Origin: Arabidopsis thaliana
Taxonomy: Eukaryota; Streptophyta; Magnoliopsida; Brassicales; Brassicaceae
Reading direction: 5' to 3'
Assembly: GCF_000001735.4 (NCBI RefSeq)
Contig: NC_003070.9
Location: 1,240,001 to 1,304,000 of the forward strand
Length of the DNA stretch: 64,000 nt
The notes under the pieces are model-generated. The model did no database searches and was not told where the DNA came from. It was given only the letters and a program-made list of their open reading frames with translations. Each line of letters opens with the position of its first letter. Within the stretch, counting starts at the first letter, position 1. Positions 54,893-64,000 of this stretch are shown here, in pieces. The position numbers and the translations under genes are program-made.

Positions 54893-57800
54893 TTAGTCCG
54901 AAGCTGCGGTGAGGCTTAACAAATGAGAGACCAAATCTTCAAGACACGAAAACTGATTCGATAAACTCTTTTGAAACTCTTCACTCTCATTTTCATCTGA
55001 CCTCAATTCGTTTAAACCCTCGTTAATCCTCTTCACTCCATTCTGCAATAACTCCATTCCTCTGCAAATTCCTTCTGGAAGTTTCCTTTTCTTGTTCGGT
55101 CGTTTCTCTACTTCCATTGACCTCTGGCTTCTTCCTTCTAGAAGCTTCTGCACTGTTGCCTTAACCTCGGTGCCTTCTTTCGAAAGTAACTCCAGTTCTT
55201 CTTCTGAAGGTGTGATTGAAAGAAGCGCTTGTTCTTTCTCCAAAAACATCTTTAATTCCGACATGAACCGCTCTGTTTTCGCTTCTTTTCCAGAAGCTAT
55301 ATCGAAGGCTAGAGCCGCGTCTTCAGGTACGAATCTCCATAGCTGATTACAGCTTGTACGTGCACAGAAGTATCCAAACGCAGTAACCGCGTGGTGTACC
55401 AAAGCCCAGTGGCGTTTCCTGAGAAGCATATGGTAGAGTTCCCAAACCGCAATGCTCTTTGGACACTTTTTGGTTTCAGACATCTCGTATTTGCTGAGTC
55501 CTGACAAGAAGAGAGCAAGGTTTGGCTTGGACTTACGAAGATGATTATGATGATGATTAGTTTCTGAATTGAATAGCTTTTGAAGCTCTGTTATGACATT
55601 ATCCATCTCTTGGCAAGTGTATAGCTGTTCGCTTCTTGAGATGATAGATAATGTTTCGCTGAGAATCTCACTGTAACGTTCCTTCGTCGTTTCATCTTTG
55701 GAGTTTCTGTACTTTTGAATGAGAGCGACGACAAAGTTCAGAGTTTTGGCATCAATCTCTGATATGCTCATCTTTCTACACGGAAGAAAAACAACAACAG
55801 TCAATAATATCCACAACACAAAAATTGAAAATGTACCCTTTCGCTCACACTATTTTCAGTTACTATTATCTGACTTTTGCTATCTCGTGTAATAAAATCC
55901 CCAGAGAAGTCTCAAGAATAGATATATTATCATTACTTACAGTATCCGAAGGCAAGCAGATACTGTGAAAACTGGAGCTCCAAGCAGAGTGTATCTGGAG
56001 GAATTTGACGGTTTCTCATCGAATTTCTCGATGAAGTTGAAGAAATCTGCAAATATCTGTCTCTTTGCGTCGTTTTTTATTCTGTCTGGAAGAAAATTCA
56101 GTGGAAACCCGTCTAACAGCAATGCTAGATATACATCAGGTGCATGGTCAGATCTGCTCTCAGTAGAAATATGTTTGTAAACTTGAACTGTTAAAGATTT
56201 GGGGCTATGGGTAAGAAGAAAGCAGATGGACTTTGTAGTTCTTCTGAGAACGGAATCTGGACAAAGAGGTGTTTCTGATGATGGCATTGACATAATGAAT
56301 GTACAAAGTTGATTAATCATATCGACCACCAAATCGTCAGTGGCATGACGAACCCAGAAGCACCAGAGTTCCATGACTATCTGCCAACACAAGAAGTGAG
56401 GATGCAAGAGATTCTGAAGTAGGAATGTTTCAAGCTCTTCCCAGGCAGGAGTTGAAGAGAGTATGATCATAAGGGTTTTGAGAGACAGAAGCAGAGCTGA
56501 ATACATTGATTCCCAGATTACTATCTTCCCAGAACCATCTGCCATTGGTAGCTGAGAGGAAAGAACTGAAGAGTAAACCTCTTTGTCTGCTAATATGTCG
56601 AGAAGCCATTGCAGCTTTGTGGTGATTGCAAGCTTTGCATCTTTGTCAAGCTCGAAAGAATACCTCATGACAGACTGGAACAATACAACTCGGGCCAGGA
56701 GCAAATCTCTAGCACTTGTCGCAGATTCAACAGATAAAGACAAGATATCCACCAATGATGTTTTTGTGTGAGAATCATGGCTCTGCTTCTTACAGATTTG
56801 GTTTGAGAATTCATCAACGAACAATGAATCAAGAAGTGTGAGCCTGAATTCCTGTGTTAGTTCAGCTGCATTTAACAGTGCACCTAGAAGATCTACAGTT
56901 GTTTTCTCCAGAAGATCAGTCATTACTTCACTTGCGGATTTTCCATGAGTTTGTTGGCTCAGTGAAACTTTGAAAGCAGAGATCATCAAGATGCATAGTG
57001 CTATATCCTTGGACACCATAGACGCCTGGCTTGGAAACAGCGCCACAACTTTAACAGCATTGATAAGATAAAATTTCACAGGAAGAAAGACCCTTCTGGC
57101 TTCCGTTGCAGATATGTTTTCCTTCACCGAGCAAGACCAAGCCTCAGCAGCAAATCTCAGGGAGTCCTTGATCAGTGATATTAGCTTTAAGATAATTTCT
57201 CCTACATCTACCTTAGATACCAATGTCTGCTTGTCTAGTTGAAGCAATGTAATCACACCCTTCCAAGATGTATTAAGAATGGCCACAAGATTTCCACCAT
57301 CTCTTGCAGCAAGCATACCCAATTCACTCAGAGATTTAACTCCCAGCGTAATCATGCTCACCAAATTACCCACAGCGTTGCCTTCCTCCATCCTTGCCTT
57401 TCCTACATGTCCACTCGTCTTCATTTCACTTACCTCACGATTCACTGTTTGAGAGTATTCTTTGCACAGACGAACAGTAGAATCAATTACCACTTGCACA
57501 GCCTTAAAAATCTCCGAGGAAAAGGATTCGACTTTCTGTCTCATAGAAAGGTGAAAGTTATTAACAGATGACAACAAGGCAAAACAATAATCTCAAGTTG
57601 ATTCTCAACCTACAGTAGTAATTTCAACAAAACAAATGTTAAAAATGTTTCATGATATGGTACGTGTAGTTACTAGCGAAAGATAAAGATGATTTTCAAA
57701 GATACCTTGGAATTCATTATCAACTCCTTTGTCAAATTGAGCTGCTCTGAAACAAACTTATGAACTGTAACAGCTGAGGCATCATCAGTCATGAAACAAG

Positions 57801-58903
57801 TTTTTCCAATAGCAGTAAAGCTTGAGGCAGAAAAACGAAGATAATCCAAAAGAAGCTGCATAACATTGATTGAATAACTCAGTCCCTTCGAAACCATAAG
57901 CTGCGACAGAATCCTACTTCCAGAACCAAAAAGCATCAAATAACCTGAAAGAAAATGTTGGAATGCTCTTCCTCTTGAGACTCCTCCATGGACATAACAG
58001 ACATGTTTAAATGTTTGGCACACCATTGGCTTACCTAGAAGAAGTGGAATAAGAAAAGATAATACAACACCCCTCCAAAATTGAGGTTGAGCAGTAAGCA
58101 ATAAAAATGAAAACATTGTACCTTAATAGCAAAAGCAAGAAAGTAGTGTGAGCAATCAGGCCGATCCAAAGCGAGGTATTTTGAAGCCACAGGCAGAATC
58201 GCCTTGTTCAACAAACACAGGGAAACGTCAAGACATGTGAAATCTTCCCAGAGTGTCTATACAGCTGTCAAGGAATACTTGGAAACAAACAAACAAACCA
58301 CTTAAAGCATATATGAATCCAAGTGAAACATGCAAATAAGCAGATATAAGTTCGTCACTTCATTATCCTGAATCCAACCGTCACATAATGGATATCCACA
58401 TCTCAATTTTAAACATAGTATAACTGAAGATATTGAAAATCAGCAAAACTGATGAAAAGACTGGGGATACAGTTAGGCTCTCCACAAAAGAAGGCAAATC
58501 AGAATTCTCTTCAACATCTAACTGACTGAGCCGCGTGAGTAATTGAGCCCGATTCTCGATAAGCTGTTGAGCGAACAATGAAGAAAACGAAGCTCGTTAG
58601 ATCCATGAGCTACAGAACTCAACTGAATCCTAATCACTCTATATATACATTAAGCTGCAGAAACTTAATCGGAAGGGAAATTGATAAGAAACATCACAAA
58701 ACCCAAAGCAATCAGAAGAAATTTCTCGATTTAACAGAGAGGATTCGTAGAAATGACTACCGGAAGCGATAAAATCCACCAGAAGATTTTAGTTGGAAAA
58801 AATATACAGAAACCTAGAAAATCAAATCAAAGGTGGAAATCAAAGAGAAGCTTACATCAGAAGATTTGATCTCTTCGAGTAACTTCATCGCATTCTTCTC
58901 CAT
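54893..58903 (-). CDS. FLIP: FIGL1-interacting protein FLIP, meiotic crossover control
   Basis: Seven exons, read from 58903 down: 58903-58856, 58563-58471, 58256-58122, 58034-57945, 57855-57706, 57535-55941 and 55775-54893, give 997 aa with matching phases. The product is mostly alpha-helical with no enzymatic motif; conserved patches include TLWEDFTCLDVSLC, ASKYLALDRPDC, the SQWCAKHL segment and a C-terminal basic patch (EKRPNKKRKLPEGICRGMELLQ) that could be a nuclear signal. Based on location (AT1G04650) I assign it to FLIP, which forms a complex with the AAA-ATPase FIGL1 and limits class II meiotic crossovers by controlling RAD51/DMC1 filaments; the human counterpart is C1orf112/FIRRM. 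The exon 4 acceptor is set by frame (VSQWCAKHL), which shows that the longer frame running through the intron before it is not used. Confidence 0.88.
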
Positions 58904-60115
58904 CACTCACTCTTTCTCTCTCTCTCTACAGGGAAATTTTGTTTTGGCAGTGTGAGAATCTCTCTCTAGGCTTTAGCTTCCCGCTCTTTACATTTCGCCT
59001 ATATTGGAAATTTTCTCTGCCTTTCGCTTTTCAATTTTTGATTTATTAAACAAAAACAAATTAAAAAAAATGGAATATAAAAGATATTTTGAGGCCCGTT
59101 GGATCTAATTGGGCTTTGTAAGTAGCTCAATTTTCACTCGATGATTTTCAATTCGGTCCACCATTAAAATTGAAACCCATATCAAATCCTTAACAAAATT
59201 ATTAAAAAAAATACCACAAACACCAACCAGTTCAGTTTTCTTTTCTATTTTTTTTGGGTTTTGCTTTTTTTACTACAATATTTTTAATGATTACAAAATT
59301 ATAAATTGTGATTAATTTTACTAGCTAATATATATGTATATATATACAAATGCAAACGAATAAAAATTTGAAGGGTGTATGTATACGTCGTAATAAATTG
59401 CATGAGATGTAAATTTAGAGGTTGTGACAGCGAAATAGACAATAGAGAGGACGATGCATGAAATGGGACAACAAGTGTTTGACATGCAAATCCTATCTTC
59501 TTTAATTTGTGTCCCTCTCATCCCAACGCAATTATTACGTCATTTATTAGTGCTTCCTTTTTGTGGATTCTTGCTGTCTTCCTCCCACAATTAATGTATT
59601 TTTCCTATATATTTTGGATTAATATACACTAGATCATTTGCAAAGAAATTTCCAACCATGATGAACCATGCATAGTAATTAGTAAATAGGCGTTATTTAT
59701 AGGGGTAGTACAATCTCAAGTTCTGAACAAATGTTCATTGTTACGTCCATCTTAAATATGTAAATTAAAAGTATGAGTTCAAACATTTCATACGAAATTA
59801 CGAATCATATGTGTCAGTGTGTAGTAGATGGCTGAATGCATTATTGTGATCATCAACGAGGAAGTGTGTAGTAGATGGCTGAATGCAATATTGCGATCAT
59901 CAACGAGGAAAATAATCCGGATATACCAATATCCAATGTTTTGGTTAGTTTTATAATATATTAATCTTCTATATAGTTAACCTTTGGTTAATAGATTAAC
60001 ATTTTTACTCAATTTTACTATATATTAATTCGTTTCTAATGATTATCGAAGGACTTTTTGAACCAAAACTCATATGTCTTCTCTTAGTCGAGATCTTTCA
60101 AAACCCTTGACCAAA

Positions 60116-60153
<38 letters not shown>

Positions 60154-60667
60154 AATTTTACGGGTTTTACCACTTGGATATATATACTAACTTTTTTTTT
60201 TTTTTACTATATACTAACTTTGATATCCGACTTATTTAGAGTTAGACAGTGCAACAAAAACGAAATCTATACACTTTTTACATGTAATGTATATATAGTG
60301 GAAAAAGTTTGTACTCCATCCATTTTTGAGTGATGTTTTCATATTTTAAATATCATTACAAGTTCAAACCAATTTCATTTTCAAAAAATATCTCGTCGGA
60401 AACCTTGATAATTCCTCTTAATTAAAAATTTGTCTTTGAACATGCAAAAGTATGGAAGAAGAGAACCTCCTAAACCAAAACGATTCAAACATAGAGAGTC
60501 GCACATTTCATAACACCACGGCCGAAATCAAAGCAAACGTTACAAAAGCCCAAACTAGAAAATAGATCAAAAGTCACCCTAATGATCACAGAATTAAAAG
60601 ACCAACAATAACATCGAAACTAATTAATTATTCCTTAATTAAAACCCTAACCAACAAATACTCTCTA
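58904..60667. other. Intergenic with 47-bp tandem duplication and (AT)n
   Basis: FLIP promoter and the 3' flank of the glycine-rich gene. A 47-base unit (GTAGTAGATGGCTGAATGCA and onward) occurs at 59821 and 59868 with about two differences. A pure (AT)n run of about 15 repeats lies at 60119-60150. The remainder is AT-rich with no gene; a CTAG at about 59322 has no hairpin and is not taken as a Helitron end. Confidence 0.5.
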
Positions 60668-61306
60668 TTAAGGATGTGGATCGATCACACCACCGACCAC
60701 GCCGTGTCCACCACCGATACCACCACCAACACCAATACCACCAGCCTTACCGAGACCACCAACTCCACCTAAACCACCTCCGGCTCCGCCTAGACCACCT
60801 AAACCGCCAATACCACCGGCTTTACCAATACCACCGCCAACACCACCTACACCGCCTAAACCAGCTCCACCTAGACCGCCAACGCCACCTAGACCACCAA
60901 CACCCCCTCCAACACCGCCTAGACCGCCAACACCTCCTCCGACACCGCCTAGACCGCCAACACCGCCTATACTATGAAATCCACCGATTCCAGCTGCACC
61001 GCCTATGCCACCATACTTACCGATCCCGCCAAGACCACCGATGAGTGGCATCCCTAGACCTCCCACGCCGGCAACACCACCAACTCCGGCGAATCCACCG
61101 ACTCCAGCAACTCCTCCGATGCATTTTTTGTCGCCGACGCTCTTTGGTGGTAACTGATCAGCTGCTTTTGCATGCATGGGCATTGTTGTTGTATCGTCAT
61201 GTCCCGTCGTCTTTCCCTCATCAGACTCTCCCGGCACCTGACGAGCACGTGCACAGACGAAGGATATGGCGAGCAAGACACAAACGACTGACAAAGCTCT
61301 CGACAT
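60668..61306 (-). CDS. Secreted glycine-rich protein
   Basis: An intronless gene of 212 aa. The N-terminus MSRALSVVCVLLAISFVCARA is a signal peptide. A short acidic-to-neutral linker (QVPGESDEGKTTGHDDTTT) leads to a single Cys (KKCIGG) and a ~145-residue domain built of GG-V/I/L-G repeats (GGVGGLGGVGG), as in class I glycine-rich proteins of the cell wall. The domain ends in GGVIDPHP. Such proteins are structural parts of walls or extracellular matrix; the specific role is unknown. The plus strand also stays open here because the repeat codons exclude stops, and those frames are shadows. Likely AT1G04660. Confidence 0.88.
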   Translation of the reverse strand: MSRALSVVCVLLAISFVCARARQVPGESDEGKTTGHDDTTTMPMHAKAADQLPPKSVGDKKCIGGVAGVGGFAGVGGVAGVGGLGMPLIGGLGGIGKYGGIGGAAGIGGFHSIGGVGGLGGVGGGVGGLGGVGGGVGGLGGVGGLGGAGLGGVGGVGGGIGKAGGIGGLGGLGGAGGGLGGVGGLGKAGGIGVGGGIGGGHGVVGGVIDPHP

Positions 61307-61984
61307 TTCTCTCTTCTCTCTTCTTTTTTTTTTTCTAGATTATATTGATCGTCTTTTATGTTGTTGAAGTTTATAATGAGTTTCTTAGGGTTTATATAGC
61401 AAAATGTAAGGTTGGTGACAGTTGAAAGTCATAAATTTGGCCACGAACCCAATTTATAACATTTTTCCTTAGTAAAGGCTGTCTGATGATACAACTATAC
61501 CATGGACGATTGATTGGTCGAGTTTAAAATTTTTTTCATTTTTCATTTTTTCGTAAGTTGTATTGGCTAGTGATATCAGGGTACTACAGTCAGCGAGCGA
61601 GCATTTGAATTCTATTATTAATTTATATGTCGAGCTATATCATCATAATTCATAACTAATGATATACAATGTACTTTAGACAATATATTATTGAGTGATT
61701 AAGACAAAAAAAAAACGAAGATCGAGTCTATAGGCGAACAATCAGGGTTTGAGAAATTTGGGTTTTGTTAAAGACAAACCACAAAGAAACCTACAAATGC
61801 TCATAACCGGACAAATTTAATACTCTCATTTATAAATAATAAGAGAAAATAAAGCTTCTTATTAGAGTTTGCGTCTTAGGATATTAAACAAAAGATCTGA
61901 TTTGCGATAAACTTAATTCTCTCGAACATATTCGTTCTATTACCTCGTAATTGTCTTCAACACTTTGATTCTATAGAAGTTAAG
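61307..61984. promoter_or_regulatory. Divergent upstream region of the glycine-rich and LEA-like genes
   Basis: The two start codons are 678 bases apart and face outward. A TATA-like GGTTTATATAGC near 61390 serves the glycine-rich gene. On the other side the start region is AT-rich with no distinct ABRE that I can be sure of. Confidence 0.45.
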
Positions 61985-62532
61985 ATGTATGCATCAAAAC
62001 TGGGTAAAGTTCTGATCTCTAATGGTAAAACGGCAAGGAGTGTTCCACTATATAGGACATTCGTTTCAGCGTCACCGAGGCCCTTACAGGTAAGAAACAA
62101 TGTAAAAAAAGTCCTCAAGCACAACGTTATTTAGTTATAATTAAACTCAAATTGGAATAGGGAAAAGAAGAGGCAGAGCAATGCCAAAAGGTGAAAGAAG
62201 CAGCAGAGGCAGTGAAAGAAGGAGCGAAGCAAGTGAAGGAAACTACTGAGTACATCCAAGATGTCGCTTCCACTACTGCTGGCCGAGTAATTAATTGATC
62301 AATCCACATTTTCTAGATATAAATTGTGAATTGATGATATTATCACATTTATAATATCGGATTAGTTAATTTGGTAAAACAGGTGACTAAGATGACAAAA
62401 GATGTAACGGAGAAAGTCACTGAGACAACGGATACCATCACTGAAAAAGCTAAAGGTTCTGTCTCTGGTGTTTTAGGCACCGCTAAAAACGCTACCGATA
62501 TCATCAAGAACAAGATCCTTGGTGGTGATTAG
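61985..62532 (+). CDS. Small LEA-like protein, probably mitochondrial
   Basis: Three exons, 61985-62089, 62161-62286 and 62383-62532, give 126 aa with matching phases. The first ~35 residues (MYASKLGKVLISNGKTARSV and on) are basic, hydroxylated and lack acidic residues, a typical mitochondrial presequence. The rest is a hydrophilic amphipathic helix of LEA group 3 style: VKEAAEAVKEGAKQVKETTEY and VTEKVTETTDTITEKAKGSVSG, with regular Lys/Glu/Thr and no Trp. LEA proteins of this kind protect membranes and enzymes in drying seeds. A paralogous role here is inferred from composition only, and no gene symbol is given. It faces away from the glycine-rich gene. Confidence 0.8.
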
Positions 62533-64000
62533 TTAAAATCTACCCATTTATATATCATATTATTTATGTATGTCTCAATAAAGTAATATATTGAAAATTT
62601 AAAGTTTTGATTTGGTAATTATTATGATATATCTGATTACGTTATAAATCTAAGTGAAGATTGTATTATGGTTAAAAAGTCTTTGTTTTGTAGCTGAAAA
62701 GCTAAAAAAGCTCTGAACTGTTACAAAACCCCATTGGAAAAGCTCTCGACTATGTAGAGAGTTTGTCTCAGCTTTTGGAGCATAATAATGGAAGATACTA
62801 TGTGTAGTCTCTTTAGATATGATTGAGCTTCGAGTTGGAGAAGGAATAGAGATTGATGTTAATTGATTTGGTTGGGTAAAGCCATAAAGGTAATTACAGA
62901 AATGTTTTTAACATAGTAAAACGTGTTATCCACCAGTGTATAAATCATTCGATTTTTAAAGTGATGTTGATGAATTAACATTTATCGTTTACAGAGTTGT
63001 GAAAATGATATTTTTTTTTATAGATAATCATAATTATCCTGAATGAAAACCCTAACTAATGATGGTGGATATAAAAAGGTTATCATTATTTGTCGGAACA
63101 TTTTACTTGTGGATTTTAAACTCTTTTGATCTTTTGTCATGTGTGGGCACATGGGGTCAATTTAGCGTGTTTTAGGCTTCTCTTGTTTTTTATGTTAACG
63201 TACGATCTACTTTCCAATGCAAAAAGCCAAATAAAAATAGATATGCTAATTTGTTCTTCCCAACAAAAATATATATGCTTTTAAGAAGAAAAATACATAA
63301 CCAACTTGATCTAATATTACACCTTTTTAGATTAGGGACTTCTCACACTAAAAATACTAATAACAAAATTAATATTTTTAGAATTAATAGTTTTGTTACT
63401 TTTCTAAAGTTACGCATGATAAGGAAAGCATATTGAAAACAAGTGTGGGTGATAAAATAGCTGGCTATTCGAATTTGTCGCAATTAAGATATTTCTTTGG
63501 AATTTAAATAACATTAATGCAAACTTTTAATAAACTAACAATTACTACTATTGCTTGCTTCAATCGCTACAAAGCTAAGTACTAATCATGACAAGTTACA
63601 ACCACATGGGAAATTAAAGCTAAAAATCCAGCCAACATTTATAATACAATGAAAAGTAAAAAGATTCACAAATCATTTATAGACCCTATATTAATTTATA
63701 AACCTCAAAAATTACAAGAAGAAAAGAAAACAAGAGATAATATTCTTGTTTCTCTGGATAGAAGACAGGGACAGACGAAGAACAATCTGAGTTGATCAGA
63801 TAGAACCAAACAACCAACAACACTTCGGGGATTTCTCTTTTTTCATGAAAGGTTGGTTCTTTTCCCTTTTCTTGTGTTAACTTGCGGTTGAAGCAAGCAA
63901 ACCCGAGGTTGAGAAAAATCGACACAAACACACACACCGAAAAGACAAAAAAAAAAGATAATTGGCTTTTTAAATGACAAATGTGTGTAAATTTACACTT
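62533..64000. other. Intergenic to window end
   Basis: 3' flank of the LEA-like gene and AT-rich DNA. Near 62690-62780 words such as AGCTGAAAAGCT and AAAGCTCT recur and may be an old MITE piece, without termini. A minus-strand frame at 63686-63937 near the right edge might belong to the untranslated end of a gene beyond the window. I cannot support a gene. Confidence 0.4.

Noticed and set aside
59315-59340. Possible Helitron 3' end (CTAG)
   Set aside because: No GC hairpin next to it and no matching TC end found.
60676-61338. Plus-strand His/Arg/Gln-rich ORFs opposite the glycine-rich gene
   Set aside because: They are shadows: complement of GGN-rich codons lacks stops. The minus strand has the signal peptide and proper start.
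63686-63937. Minus-strand ORF near the right edge
   Set aside because: No motif, hydrophobic and low-complexity; may be untranslated sequence of a gene outside the window.

Overview
The window is plant nuclear DNA and is almost certainly Arabidopsis thaliana chromosome 1. It is AT-rich between genes, genes carry short GT-AG introns, and the order of recognisable genes matches the AT1G04550 to AT1G04660 interval as I remember it: IAA12, AWPM-19, folate-biopterin transporter, AAO4, EMB2748, myosin XI-A, YUC3, HCAR, GRIM-19/MEE4, POP5, LIP2, S1-like, FLIP and a glycine-rich protein. Species and symbols rest on sequence recognition, not on a search. Where I traced all exons, the spliced lengths keep frame: IAA12 239 aa, AWPM-19 186 aa, AAO4 1337 aa, YUC3 437 aa, LIP2 235 aa, GRIM-19 143 aa, FLIP 997 aa.

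Layout. 1-8.6 kb: IAA12 (+), a small membrane protein (+), an ABA-type AWPM-19 protein (+), an orphan PPR fragment, and a folate-biopterin transporter-like gene (-). 9.7-11.7 kb: a composite repeat with seven copies of a ~185-bp unit plus a non-coding arm that resembles the 5' end of a gene. 12.2-21.4 kb: AAO4 (-) and a PPR-like organellar protein (-). 22.1-32.4 kb: a full class XI myosin gene (+). 32.4-39.5 kb: a gene-poor stretch holding a short non-autonomous Helitron. 39.5-46.5 kb: YUC3 (+) and HCAR (-). 47.7-49.5 kb: a second copy of the composite repeat, inverted relative to the first, with three array units and a nested 5'-truncated LINE fragment that encodes an RNase H domain. 49.9-64 kb: GRIM-19 (-) and POP5 (+) on a shared promoter, LIP2 (+), an SPH gene (-) with a decayed partner, FLIP (-), a glycine-rich secreted protein (-) and a small LEA-like protein (+).

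The genes do not form a pathway. Most are housekeeping or organellar. Three touch auxin or its chemistry (IAA12 signalling, YUC3 synthesis, AAO4 as an aldehyde oxidase), but nothing in the sequence shows co-regulation. I see no tRNA, rRNA, CRISPR array or prokaryote-like system. The least explained structure is the inverted pair of composite repeats about 38 kb apart. The left copy preserves a paralogous empty site for the LINE insertion in the right copy, which gives a clear order of events.
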